Virus record (IMG/VR): IMGVR_UViG_3300047461_000095
Span: 1-24,112 of that record
Source of the DNA: a virus
Reading direction: 5' to 3' (one strand)
DNA: 24,112 nt
Position 1 is the stretch's first letter. Each line of letters begins with the position of its first letter. The notes beneath the pieces were generated by a model. That model was not told where the DNA came from. It made no database searches and saw only the letters and a program-made list of their open reading frames with translations. The position numbers and the translations under genes were made by a program. This document shows positions 16,990-22,982 of the stretch, piece by piece.

Positions 16990-17937
16990 TTAATCCTCCG
17001 ATGCCATTTGTGCAAAATAAGATAGTGTGTCGTCTGTTTCTTCTGCTACCGCAGGAGCAACAACAGTTTCAGCAGCAACGATCTTTGGTTCATCCGCAGT
17101 GTTCCAAGGCGGCGCTTCTTGTGCAGTTGCAACAGCCTCGTTGCGTACTGTCGCACCCGCTCCTGTAGCAATACCCAATACAGTCTCTAACTTATTCTTT
17201 AGGTCATCGTATGACTTAAACCAGTTCGCATCGTGCGCATTCGGATAGTTGGGGACAATGAACTCGTTGAGATCGTACAACGTATTGTAGATCGCTTCGA
17301 GTTGTGTCTCATCTGCACCAGCAAGTGGTGTTGGAGACTTAAAGTCCGACTTATCATAGTTACGGTATCCCGCAACGTTACGGATCTTCAACTCAAAGTC
17401 TGCCCCTTTCCAGAAGTCAAACACGTTAACTGGTTCTTCGCCTGGGAATTCTGGTTGCATCATATCCATGATCTTGTCAAAGATCTTCTTACCGAACTCG
17501 TAGATGAACACCTTACCGTTGTTCGCTGGGTTCGCGGGATCGTTGATCACTTGGACATTTGTGACGTAGTGTAGACGACGCTTCTGACGACGTGCAGTTT
17601 CCTTGTCCTCTTCGATACCTGAGTTCCATAGACGTGAGTTCAACTCACCGACTGGGTCATTTTGACCAAGACTTGTGAGCGATCGTTCAATGTACCATTG
17701 TCCGGTTGGACCTTTGAACGCGTGATCCCAGTAACGGACCCAAGGAAGGTCTTGACCTTCAGTAGGGGGAAGGAAACGAACTACAGCGTAACCGTTACCC
17801 TGTTCATCAACAGTCGGTTTCCACTTTCGGTCGTCTTGATATTTGTTGGTGTTGGTTGTTTTACCAGCAGCCTCTGTAGCTGCGTTAACCAATGTAGAGA
17901 TGTCCATAGATTTGGACTTGAGATTTGCAAAAGACAT
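16990..17937 (-). CDS. gp32: Single-stranded DNA-binding protein gp32
   Basis: The 315 residues compare with 301 for T4 gp32. The basic N-terminus NLKSKSMDIS matches the cooperativity (LAST-type) region. The OB-fold core is recognisable in KVFIYEFGKKIFDKIMDMMQ, then FWKGADFELKIRNVAGYRNY. The C-terminus is acidic and ends SYFAQMASED, the usual contact site for replication partners. There is no cysteine at all, so the zinc site of T4 gp32 (one His, three Cys) is missing, as I recall for marine relatives. An AAGGT ribosome site and a late promoter (17999-18006) lie upstream; in T4 gp32 is also made early and middle. gp33 is the next gene upstream, as part of the T4 order 33-59-32; gene 59 is absent here. 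Confidence 0.94.
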   Translation of the reverse strand: MSFANLKSKSMDISTLVNAATEAAGKTTNTNKYQDDRKWKPTVDEQGNGYAVVRFLPPTEGQDLPWVRYWDHAFKGPTGQWYIERSLTSLGQNDPVGELNSRLWNSGIEEDKETARRQKRRLHYVTNVQVINDPANPANNGKVFIYEFGKKIFDKIMDMMQPEFPGEEPVNVFDFWKGADFELKIRNVAGYRNYDKSDFKSPTPLAGADETQLEAIYNTLYDLNEFIVPNYPNAHDANWFKSYDDLKNKLETVLGIATGAGATVRNEAVATAQEAPPWNTADEPKIVAAETVVAPAVAEETDDTLSYFAQMASED

Positions 17938-17998
17938 AATATTACCTTGTATAAACTTAAATATAAACTAAAATATGAGATTGCCTCTAGGGCATGTG

Positions 17999-18006
17999 TA
18001 TTTATA
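17999..18006 (-). promoter_or_regulatory. T4-type late promoter upstream of gp32
   Basis: This exact TATAAATA on the minus strand is about 60 bases before the gp32 ATG. The gp33 TAA stop codon (18002-18004) is nested within it. The AT-rich leader between it and gp32 shows no stable hairpin that I can see. Confidence 0.8.
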
Positions 18007-18247
18007 CGTCCAGCGAATTCTGCTTAGGCAGAAAGTTCAGTTGACGCGCCTCATTCTCCAGATGTTCGACGATGGTCGGTGTCAGATATTTTTTGATATC
18101 CTCCAGTTCCAGACCATTTTTCTCGCATAGGTGAACAATGCTATCCATATAGGACATACGGTTCTGATAGACGAAGGTCTCGATCATCTGAGAGAACGAC
18201 TTCTTTGTTAGGAAGTTCTCTTCTGGATTCTCGTTACCTTCAACCAT
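18002..18247 (-). CDS. gp33: Late transcription accessory protein gp33
   Basis: The 81 residues carry FSQMIETFVYQNRMSYMDSI and end LENEARQLNFLPKQNSLDV, matching gp33 of T4-like phages (T4 112 residues; marine versions about 80-90). gp33 bridges the sliding clamp gp45 and host RNA polymerase and, with sigma factor gp55, drives transcription from TATAAATA promoters. The hydrophobic C-terminal part is where clamp binding is expected. A GAGGT site precedes the ATG, which overlaps the end of the upstream SH3-like gene by 8 bases. It adjoins gp32 as in T4. The late promoters in this window are its presumed targets. Confidence 0.85.
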   Translation of the reverse strand: MVEGNENPEENFLTKKSFSQMIETFVYQNRMSYMDSIVHLCEKNGLELEDIKKYLTPTIVEHLENEARQLNFLPKQNSLDV

Positions 18248-18497
18248 TCAGTACCTCAATATTAGTGACGTTGTCTACACGAAACGACCGCCACGCTTGT
18301 TTGTCGATTGCGAACGCACGGATCACTGTCTTGTTGACAGAATGCTGATCAATGTCGGTCGCCTCAGATGGTGTATAAGATGGCATAAACGAAGTCAGAA
18401 GAGTGCACGGCATAGTGCGTGTCTCACCATTTACCTTCGTGAATGTTACCTCAAGAACATCCGATCGCAGTTGCTCTACGATTTTATCATATGACAT
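18240..18497 (-). CDS. Small Sm/SH3-barrel (WYL_2-like) protein
   Basis: The 85 residues begin MSYDKIVEQLRSDVLEVTFT and contain the pattern TKVNGETRTMPCTL and a final KQAWRSFRVDNVTNIE. This is typical of small phage proteins of the DUF2693/WYL_2 group with an Sm-like SH3 barrel. The frame is open further upstream to 18590, but AAGGAG 6 bases before the ATG at 18497 decides this start and leaves a 10-base gap to the previous gene. Its function is unknown; a nucleic-acid-binding or regulatory role is plausible from the fold. It lies directly before gp33, overlapping it by 8 bases. Confidence 0.72.
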   Translation of the reverse strand: MSYDKIVEQLRSDVLEVTFTKVNGETRTMPCTLLTSFMPSYTPSEATDIDQHSVNKTVIRAFAIDKQAWRSFRVDNVTNIEVLNG

Positions 18498-18507
18498 ATC
18501 GATCTCC

Positions 18508-18804
18508 TTAGAATCGTTCAAATTCTTCATCTTCAGTTGACTCTTCGTCACCTTCCTCACTTTGGTGTACGAACTCCAAGAAGTCTTCACTTTGGTCTAG
18601 GACTGCAATAGTGTGTTCGAACGCCTCTAGTGTCTTCAGGACGTTTCCACGTTCGGTGTCTGAATCATCGCGTTCTGCGTAGGTCTTACCGAACTCTGTT
18701 AACAGATCGATGTACGAACAGCGCATATACTCACGCACTATAAGTAGGACATCATTCTGTGGGTACTGACCAAGATCGATCAGATTTTCGGGTGTGTTTG
18801 CCAT
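18508..18804 (-). CDS. Small acidic hypothetical protein
   Basis: The 98 residues begin MANTPENLIDLGQYPQNDVL and have a highly acidic C-terminus (EEGDEESTEDEEFERF). The middle (YIDLLTEFGKTYAERDDSDT) looks helical. I do not recognise the family. An ATG at 18813 is in the same frame, but its AGAGGA site touches the codon; at 18804 the same site is 9 bases away and the ATG overlaps the upstream stop (TAATG), so 18804 is chosen. The acidic tail recalls phage proteins that mimic DNA or bind partners, which is only a guess. Confidence 0.62.
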   Translation of the reverse strand: MANTPENLIDLGQYPQNDVLLIVREYMRCSYIDLLTEFGKTYAERDDSDTERGNVLKTLEAFEHTIAVLDQSEDFLEFVHQSEEGDEESTEDEEFERF

Positions 18805-19031
18805 TAGTTCCATTCCTCTGGTTGGGCATTTGCTTCATAAACATCGGAGTAGTGTGTAGCTACGTACCGATCAGTGTCAGCCCAAGAAATCTTGGACTTA
18901 CAATCTTGCTCATCAAGAGCAATTACTTCTCGTGCCAACTGGGTGTTCGCACGGGAAACCTTACTACGTTTCTGAATCTTGAGCGCTGCTCGACGAATCA
19001 TCGCGTATCGTTCTTCTTTAGAAACCTGCAT
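18804..19031 (-). CDS. Small basic hypothetical protein
   Basis: The 75 residues begin MQVSKEERYAMIRRAALKIQ. The N-terminal half is basic and helical, the C-terminal half acidic and ends ANAQPEEWN. The frame extends upstream to 19139, but GAGG 7-8 bases before this ATG sets the start. A near-perfect sigma-70 promoter (19032-19060) ends exactly at the start codon, so transcripts from it would begin about six bases inside the gene. On such transcripts the first ATG would be residue 11 (19001). Longer transcripts from the upstream operon would give the full protein. I do not recognise the family. Confidence 0.6.
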   Translation of the reverse strand: MQVSKEERYAMIRRAALKIQKRSKVSRANTQLAREVIALDEQDCKSKISWADTDRYVATHYSDVYEANAQPEEWN

Positions 19032-19060
19032 AGTATACCTCATTAAGTGGTGTGTGTCAA
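19032..19060 (-). promoter_or_regulatory. Sigma-70 early-type promoter overlapping a start codon
   Basis: On the minus strand TTGACA (19055-19060), a 17-base spacer and TATACT (19032-19037) are present. The -35 contains the TGA stop of the preceding gene, the spacer contains the GAGG ribosome site, and the -10 directly touches the ATG at 19031. It is a near-perfect match but oddly placed. Confidence 0.6.
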
Positions 19061-19236
19061 GAAAAATTATTGTACTTAAACCGAGCACGGTTCGCAATCG
19101 TGAAAAGGTACTCTGTATCCATGTGTGGATACTTTTCACGCAGAAAGTCGATTACCTTCGCCCAATCCACAGTCGCCATAAAAGTCTGGGAAATTGCGTG
19201 GTCGAGTGCTTCCTGAATGTATTGATCTTCGGTCAT
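19057..19236 (-). CDS. Small hypothetical protein (59 aa)
   Basis: The 59 residues begin MTEDQYIQEALDHAISQTFM and include VDWAKVIDFLREKYPHMDTE and a basic end (NRARFKYNNFS). The composition is ordinary for a small helical protein and codon use matches the neighbours. The ATG shares one base with the stop of the 49-residue gene upstream (TAATG), which supports it as the next gene of the chain. The TGA stop lies within the -35 of the promoter at 19032-19060. Function unknown. Confidence 0.6.
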   Translation of the reverse strand: MTEDQYIQEALDHAISQTFMATVDWAKVIDFLREKYPHMDTEYLFTIANRARFKYNNFS

Positions 19237-19385
19237 TACGAGTGCTCGTTGTTAGGGTAGAGAAGGTCTTGGGTGTAACCTCGCTTCTTCACCTCTTTCT
19301 TACGGTCGACGTGGGTGGATGGACGATTGAATTTCGGCGAGTGTTTCGCTACCGGATTCGACCGCGTTATAGACTTCTTCTTCAT
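19236..19385 (-). CDS. Small basic NPVAKH protein, nested out of frame in the peptidase gene end
   Basis: The 49 residues contain NPVAKHSPKFNRPSTHVDRK and KKRGYTQDL, a pattern I recognise from tiny basic proteins common in T4-like phages (NPVAK..FN+P.TH.DRKK..KRG). The first 86 bases overlap the 3' end of the HExxH gene (19300-19791) in another frame. AGAGG 9 bases before the ATG at 19385 gives it its own ribosome site. Its TAA overlaps the next ATG. Function unknown; the high charge suggests nucleic-acid contact. Confidence 0.72.
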   Translation of the reverse strand: MKKKSITRSNPVAKHSPKFNRPSTHVDRKKEVKKRGYTQDLLYPNNEHS

Positions 19386-19791
19386 AAGAGTATGCCTCTA
19401 TTTCCCAAGGTTGATCAGCGTACTTGACGTTGATATATTCCTTGTCGTCAAAAATATGTTTGTAGACGATACCATGCGACTCCTCACACCATGTGAGACC
19501 TATATGTATAAGTCTGCCTGTGAGAATCTGTACAGCATGAATCATCTCATGTGCAATATGCACTTTGACCTGATCTTCGGTAATCTCGTTATCCAATCGG
19601 ACAGTGAGGTCGACTCGGTCTTCGGTTCCATCCACCTCAGCTGAGAAATGGGTGATGTCTTCTTCTTTGAAATCGACCTTGATGTATCCACCAAGGCGAT
19701 TAATTCCTAACGCCTCTGCAACGCGGAACGTGTAGTCCGACAGCGCAAAACTGGGCGAGTTTTCAATGATGACATTTTCTGCGACGTTCAT
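19300..19791 (-). CDS. HExxH zinc metallopeptidase-like protein (163 aa)
   Basis: The 163 residues have VHIAHEMIHAVQILTGR, with zinc-binding H81-E82-x-x-H85, and QPWEIEAY (128-134), whose Glu (E130 or E132) is a good third ligand. This layout fits small gluzincin-like phage peptidases; no family name is certain. It has no signal peptide, so it would act in the infected cell. The substrate is unknown. Its ATG overlaps the upstream stop (TAATG) and its last 86 bases are shared with the NPVAKH gene. A partial gene at the right edge ends with the same QPWEIEAF motif, so a paralogue probably lies just outside the window. Confidence 0.72.
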   Translation of the reverse strand: MNVAENVIIENSPSFALSDYTFRVAEALGINRLGGYIKVDFKEEDITHFSAEVDGTEDRVDLTVRLDNEITEDQVKVHIAHEMIHAVQILTGRLIHIGLTWCEESHGIVYKHIFDDKEYINVKYADQPWEIEAYSYEEEVYNAVESGSETLAEIQSSIHPRRP

Positions 19792-19997
19792 TAGTGGATC
19801 GTACCTTGTGCAGACTCTGCGATTTGCGTTTCCAAGACACGAATTTCACTTCGAATAATCTCGTTCTGTTCTTCATAGGACAGTCCCATCGCATCCAGTT
19901 CCGCAGAGAATTCTCTCTCGTTGGTAAACCCATCGATAAAAGCATCAATCACGTCTCGGAGATGCTCACCAGCATCTCCCATTTCATACCATTCCAT
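19791..19997 (-). CDS. Small acidic hypothetical protein (68 aa)
   Basis: The 68 residues begin MEWYEMGDAGEHLRDVIDAF and continue with SAELDAMGLSYEEQNEIIRS, a helical acidic protein probably made of two or three helices. The ATG at 19997 forms TGATG with the upstream stop; a GTG one codon earlier (20000) is possible. GGAGATGGG lies 9-17 bases upstream as a ribosome site. It sits inside the chain of overlapping genes led by the promoter at 20963-20990. I do not recognise the family. Confidence 0.62.
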   Translation of the reverse strand: MEWYEMGDAGEHLRDVIDAFIDGFTNEREFSAELDAMGLSYEEQNEIIRSEIRVLETQIAESAQGTIH

Positions 19998-20221
19998 CAC
20001 TTAGTTCCCATCTCCATCAATCGGTTCTCACGGTAGTAGAACCCAGTAGGGGTTGATAACTTACCGACAAGGGCGAAGTCCTCTGCCTTGAGACGGGGTA
20101 AACCACCTTCCTCATCACCAAGGTTGTTGAACTCATTAAGATAGTCGACCGCTTCCTTCAGAGTGTTGAAGGTCTCAGTGTGTCGACGATTAGTTAGTTG
20201 GGGTTTAGCTACAAATTCCAT
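19997..20221 (-). CDS. Small hypothetical protein (74 aa)
   Basis: The 74 residues begin MEFVAKPQLTNRRHTETFNT and include LKEAVDYLNEFNNLGDEEGG and TPTGFYYRENRLMEMGTK. The frame extends upstream to 20269, but AAAGGAGAG directly before this ATG and the TAATG overlap with the previous gene fix the start at 20221. The middle FNTLKEAVDYLNEFN looks like the helix of a small alpha-beta fold. Function unknown. Confidence 0.65.
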   Translation of the reverse strand: MEFVAKPQLTNRRHTETFNTLKEAVDYLNEFNNLGDEEGGLPRLKAEDFALVGKLSTPTGFYYRENRLMEMGTK

Positions 20222-20382
20222 TACTTCTCTCCTTTCATTTCGTGACGGTATTCTCTCTTTAACCACCACTTGTACATGTTAAAATAACGTTTTGAATCAT
20301 AATTGGGTCGAGACCCTTCGAAAGATTCGACCTCATCGCAGTGATCGAACCATTTTTGAGTACACCAGTGACGAAAGTCCAT
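20221..20382 (-). CDS. Small conserved T4-like phage protein (53 aa, Trp-rich)
   Basis: The 53 residues begin MDFRHWCTQKWFDHCDEVES and contain GSRPNYDSKRYFNMYKWWLK. This aromatic, basic pattern is one I recall from short proteins in T4-like marine phages, but no function is known. It is linked at both ends by TAATG to its neighbours. It carries two Cys (C7, C15) but no obvious zinc site. The C-terminal codons (MKGEK) overlap the AAAGGAGAG ribosome site of the next gene. Confidence 0.68.
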   Translation of the reverse strand: MDFRHWCTQKWFDHCDEVESFEGSRPNYDSKRYFNMYKWWLKREYRHEMKGEK

Positions 20383-20930
20383 TACGCGTACCAACTGCGG
20401 TAGAATTCTTGACCTTCTTCAACAGGACTTGCCATTCGCACATCGTCGATATTGATGTGTTTACCAGTGATTCGCTTCGTGAACTCATTACCGATGAAGG
20501 CGTCTTTGACAACTCGAACACGATCACTCATAAAACCTTCAGAACCTTCAATACTCTCAAGACCAATTTCACGCAGAGTGACAGTCGCACCTTTTCGAGC
20601 GACAACTTGGTAGGCATCGATGTTGGTTTGTTCCCAACCCCAAGACGCGACGAAGATGTCACCCTCTTTGACAGTCTCAAGAGCGGCAACCTTGGCAGCG
20701 GCACGAGCGATCTTACGTTCTTGTTTGTATTGGTCAGCGCGTTCAAGATCAACAAGGAACTGTTCAGCGTGTTCAATCATACGAGCGACAGTACCGTAAC
20801 GGTAAGCGAACTCAGTCTTGTAACCCAGACGGGCACGTTTAGTGGGGCGGGTACAAACCGCAGTGATTTTCTCTTCGTCGATCTTCAACTCAAGACCGCG
20901 CGACTCGTACTTCTCAATCAAACTCATCAT
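20382..20930 (-). CDS. Conserved phage protein with EQTNIDAYQVV motif
   Basis: The 182 residues begin MMSLIEKYESRGLELKIDEE. A central helical Ala/Arg/Lys region (about 45-85) is followed by DIFVASWGWEQTNIDAYQVV and KGATVTLREIG. This is a small beta-barrel-like motif that recurs in proteins of many phages (WGYEQTN.DFYQVV) with no settled function. The frame runs upstream to 20951, but GAGAGAGA 8 bases before the ATG pair at 20930/20927 is the likely ribosome site. It is the first gene of an operon led by the strong early promoter at 20963-20990 and continuing at least to 19057. Confidence 0.7.
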   Translation of the reverse strand: MMSLIEKYESRGLELKIDEEKITAVCTRPTKRARLGYKTEFAYRYGTVARMIEHAEQFLVDLERADQYKQERKIARAAAKVAALETVKEGDIFVASWGWEQTNIDAYQVVARKGATVTLREIGLESIEGSEGFMSDRVRVVKDAFIGNEFTKRITGKHINIDDVRMASPVEEGQEFYRSWYA

Positions 20931-20962
20931 AACTAATCTCTCTCTCATCAATTTATGTAACC

Positions 20963-20990
20963 ATTATACCAAAATTTCAGATATTGTCAA
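20963..20990 (-). promoter_or_regulatory. Sigma-70 early promoter
   Basis: On the minus strand TTGACA (20985-20990), a 16-base spacer and TATAAT (20963-20968) are present, followed by a 32-base leader ending in GAGAGAGATTAGTT. A-tracts lie upstream of the -35 (AAAAAAAG), and a 19-base element shared with the promoter at 22879-22907 begins 30 bases upstream of the -35. Confidence 0.85.
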
Positions 20991-21019
20991 GCGATTACAA
21001 CACTTTTTTTCGCTTTTTA

Positions 21020-21038
21020 TTAGATTATTTTGGAATAA
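21020..21038 (-). repeat. Promoter-upstream element, copy 1
   Basis: On the minus strand TTATTCCAAAATAATCTAA. It matches 22937-22955 at 18 of 19 bases, and both copies start 30 bases upstream of a -35 box. It could bind an activator or be the remains of a duplicated promoter cassette. Confidence 0.7.
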
Positions 21039-21045
21039 AGACATA

Positions 21046-21267
21046 TCATATTACCCAAATATGGTTATAACGATCGGGTAAGTTCTGACACGTATATTTG
21101 TCTCCCTCTCTGTAGTTGAAGACATCAACACATTCGCCCGTACTGTTACTGACCAACACGTCTGGCATATCGATAACGTTATGCATGACATTTACACACA
21201 CAGCGAAAGCAACACCAAAGGTTAGACCAAACAGTATAGTTTTAAACTTTTCAAAATTAGATAACAT
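21046..21267 (-). CDS. Small single-pass membrane protein with ECVDVFNY motif
   Basis: The 73 residues begin MLSNFEKFKTILFGLTFGVA. One transmembrane helix (about 11-30) is followed by an outside-type domain with SNSTGECVDVFNYREGDKYT and CQNLPDRYNHIWV. The two Cys may form a disulphide. Very similar small proteins occur across T4-like marine phages without known function. The frame extends to 21291, but GGAGAGAAGTGAG before the ATG at 21267 marks the start. It is probably transcribed alone from the early promoter at 21307-21335. Confidence 0.72.
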   Translation of the reverse strand: MLSNFEKFKTILFGLTFGVAFAVCVNVMHNVIDMPDVLVSNSTGECVDVFNYREGDKYTCQNLPDRYNHIWVI

Positions 21268-21306
21268 ACTCACTTCTCTCCAACACCACAATCAAAATAG
21301 ACTACC

Positions 21307-21335
21307 ATTATAGTCGTTTTGATAACAAAAGTCAA
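21307..21335 (-). promoter_or_regulatory. Sigma-70 early promoter
   Basis: On the minus strand TTGACT (21330-21335), a 17-base spacer and TATAAT (21307-21312) are present. It lies just after the stop of the 21339-21944 gene and 40 bases before the membrane-protein ATG. It lacks the 19-base upstream element found at two other promoters. Confidence 0.82.
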
Positions 21336-21338
21336 CTA

Positions 21339-21944
21339 CTAAACGTGACTATTTTTCGGTAATAAGTCACACGGCACATTTTTTACAGCCCTCAACCACG
21401 ACTCCGGATCCTTCGCTTTCGACGGGGTCACTCTCAGACCCTGCTCCTTGAAGTTCGCCTTCAGGATCGCGGCGGTCTCACGACCAAGGAACCTAGACAC
21501 CAACTTCAAAAGACACTCACGGAAGGTCACGTGGTGGTGGTTGTGTCCCGCACTGTGTGCAAGTTCGTGTAGGACAATGTACTTGTTGAAGTCGAACGCA
21601 GGCGAGATCTCAATCCACGACCCATGCGACTTACCCATGTAGGCGGCACGACCTCCCATATTGCGCGATTGGACGACGCGCACCTTGCCGTGGTAACGAG
21701 ACACCTTCTCCCACGTCTTGGACGAAGTCACTTGTTTTACAAACTTCTCCACGTCCTTGAAGTCCTTGAGTGGACCGATCAAGTCGGGGTGTTCATTTTC
21801 GAGTTTCCACTCGGCGGTGTAGGTCTTGGTCTTCTCGCTGTCACGTTTTGGTAGGATCGTCTTGCGACGGTAGTAGTCGGAATACTTGTGGGCCTGAGAG
21901 GTAGTGAGACCCGCGTCTATCGCTCTTCGATATGCTGCCCTCAT
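21339..21944 (-). CDS. HExxH zinc metallopeptidase-like protein (201 aa)
   Basis: The 201 residues begin MRAAYRRAIDAGLTTSQAHK. The active-site segment is YIVLHELAHSAGHNHHHVTF (122-141), with H126-E127-x-x-H130 and a later His (H138 in HVTF is the best candidate third ligand). This resembles the SprT-like/TIGR04338-type putative metallohydrolases (HELAH.........HG..F). The frame extends upstream to 22034, but the ATG at 21944 forms ATGA with the upstream stop and has GAGG 8-9 bases before it. The basic N-terminal region (YYRRKTILPKR) may contact nucleic acid or be a helical lid. The substrate is unknown. It ends the operon led by the promoter at 22879-22907. Confidence 0.75.
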   Translation of the reverse strand: MRAAYRRAIDAGLTTSQAHKYSDYYRRKTILPKRDSEKTKTYTAEWKLENEHPDLIGPLKDFKDVEKFVKQVTSSKTWEKVSRYHGKVRVVQSRNMGGRAAYMGKSHGSWIEISPAFDFNKYIVLHELAHSAGHNHHHVTFRECLLKLVSRFLGRETAAILKANFKEQGLRVTPSKAKDPESWLRAVKNVPCDLLPKNSHV

Positions 21945-22210
21945 TTCTTTTTCCTCACCCGTTTCTTCACGGGAGCCTTTTTCTTTGGTGGTTTCCATGT
22001 CTTTGTGAGGAACTCCCTGACTGATAATCCACACTCTCGGACGGTCTTATGAAAAGTTTTAATATCTTCCATCCACCAACCGTGTGGGGTTTCTAAATAT
22101 TGACCATAGTGGTCCATGACCTCGTTAGAGAGGCGAGAACACTCTTCGGTGTCCTTGTCGAATATGTAACGGACCTTCCGGTCGTAGTTCAGTTTGACGA
22201 TCTTAGGCAT
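21941..22210 (-). CDS. Small hypothetical protein with Lys-rich tail
   Basis: The 89 residues begin MPKIVKLNYDRKVRYIFDKD and contain SNEVMDHYGQYLETPHGWWM and SVREFLTKTWKP. The last 17 residues are a very basic tail (PPKKKAPVKKRVRKKK), which suggests binding of nucleic acid or an acidic partner. The ATG shares a base with the upstream stop (TAATG) and the end overlaps the peptidase-like gene (ATGA). I do not recognise the family. Confidence 0.65.
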   Translation of the reverse strand: MPKIVKLNYDRKVRYIFDKDTEECSRLSNEVMDHYGQYLETPHGWWMEDIKTFHKTVRECGLSVREFLTKTWKPPKKKAPVKKRVRKKK

Positions 22211-22362
22211 TAGGACACATCCTTCATGTAGATATCGATTCGGGTAGGATCCATACCAAGGTCAAGTAAGTTCTGTCGAAGAAGTTCGGGATCTCGAACA
22301 TTCCATTCTATGTGACGTTCATCGTTTTCATCATACCACTCGACACACCAAACATCCATCAT
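22210..22362 (-). CDS. Small acidic hypothetical protein (50 aa)
   Basis: The 50 residues start with two Met codons (22362, 22359) and continue DVWCVEWYDENDERHIEWNV, then RDPELLRQNLLDLGMDPTRI. AGGAG 7 bases before 22362 favours that start. A strand-turn-strand then helix pattern can be read, as in tiny phage proteins for which no function is known. The upstream gene's TAG stop overlaps this ribosome site, and its own TAA overlaps the next ATG. Confidence 0.65.
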   Translation of the reverse strand: MMDVWCVEWYDENDERHIEWNVRDPELLRQNLLDLGMDPTRIDIYMKDVS

Positions 22363-22372
22363 GCAATTTCTC

Positions 22373-22594
22373 CTAGATTATTTCATAGACTTTTTTCATG
22401 ATGTGATCGCGAGCGGTTGAGAACGGTGCCTCAAACCAGTCAGACGAACCCATCACTGTAGGCGCAATACCATACTTGAGGTATGCGTTCGCAAGTTCAG
22501 CGACACTGTTGGACTCACACACTGGACGGAATTCGTCGGAGTCATAGAGACGGATCGTTGAACCGTCTTCGGTACAAGAAATGTAATCTATCAT
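22373..22594 (-). CDS. Small hypothetical protein (73 aa)
   Basis: The 73 residues begin MIDYISCTEDGSTIRLYDSD and contain SVAELANAYLKYGIAPTVMG and FSTARDHIMKKVYEII. The predicted order is two short strands, a helix and a final helix. The ATG overlaps the upstream stop (ATGA). Function unknown; the place in the operon is second after the early promoter at 22879-22907. Confidence 0.65.
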   Translation of the reverse strand: MIDYISCTEDGSTIRLYDSDEFRPVCESNSVAELANAYLKYGIAPTVMGSSDWFEAPFSTARDHIMKKVYEII

Positions 22595-22845
22595 GCGGCA
22601 CCTCCAATAAATGCATAACGAGGATTCTTACAAAACATTCCGATCTCATCGAAACCCATCAAACAAAAACCGTCTAAAGGATCGGTATCTGCCTCATACT
22701 CGACCAGTTCGAAACCGGCACGGAAATTCTTAACGTCTTTGATGTCTACTGGAATAACTTTCATGGCGACATCGTACTCTTCCTGTGTTAGGAAGGTAGC
22801 GTCTTCGTTGGTTTCTGTGTTGTCTGTCCAGTTCTCATTAGTCAT
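22591..22845 (-). CDS. Small acidic hypothetical protein (84 aa), first gene of an early operon
   Basis: The 84 residues begin MTNENWTDNTETNEDATFLT and contain YDVAMKVIPVDIKDVKNFRA and CLMGFDEIGMFCKNPRY. It is acidic at the N-terminus, with two Cys. It starts 33 bases after the TATAAT of a strong early promoter and has AAAGAGAGAG as ribosome site. It leads a chain of tightly packed genes through 22373, 22210, 21941 and 21339. I do not recognise the family. Confidence 0.65.
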   Translation of the reverse strand: MTNENWTDNTETNEDATFLTQEEYDVAMKVIPVDIKDVKNFRAGFELVEYEADTDPLDGFCLMGFDEIGMFCKNPRYAFIGGAA

Positions 22846-22878
22846 AATCTACTCTCTCTTTATCAATTTAATGTAGAC

Positions 22879-22907
22879 ATTATACATGTTTTTGAAACAG
22901 GAGTCAA
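22879..22907 (-). promoter_or_regulatory. Sigma-70 early promoter
   Basis: On the minus strand TTGACT (22902-22907), a 17-base spacer and TATAAT (22879-22884) are present. The leader TCTACATTAAATTGATAAAG and the GAGAGAG ribosome site closely match those of the promoter at 20963-20990, and the 19-base upstream element is also shared. Confidence 0.85.
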
Positions 22908-22936
22908 CAACAAGAGCGAAAATAAATGGATTATTT

Positions 22937-22955
22937 TTAGAATATTTTGGAATAA
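22937..22955 (-). repeat. Promoter-upstream element, copy 2
   Basis: On the minus strand TTATTCCAAAATATTCTAA. It differs from the 21020-21038 copy at one base and lies at the identical distance of 30 bases from its -35 box. Confidence 0.7.
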
Positions 22956-22982
22956 CCTTATAACTTTTTCGTATATAGAAAG

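Noticed and set aside
20292-20936. Plus-strand 214-codon frame
   Set aside because: It is antisense to the 182- and 53-residue minus-strand genes, which have a promoter, ribosome sites, TAATG junctions and recognised motifs.
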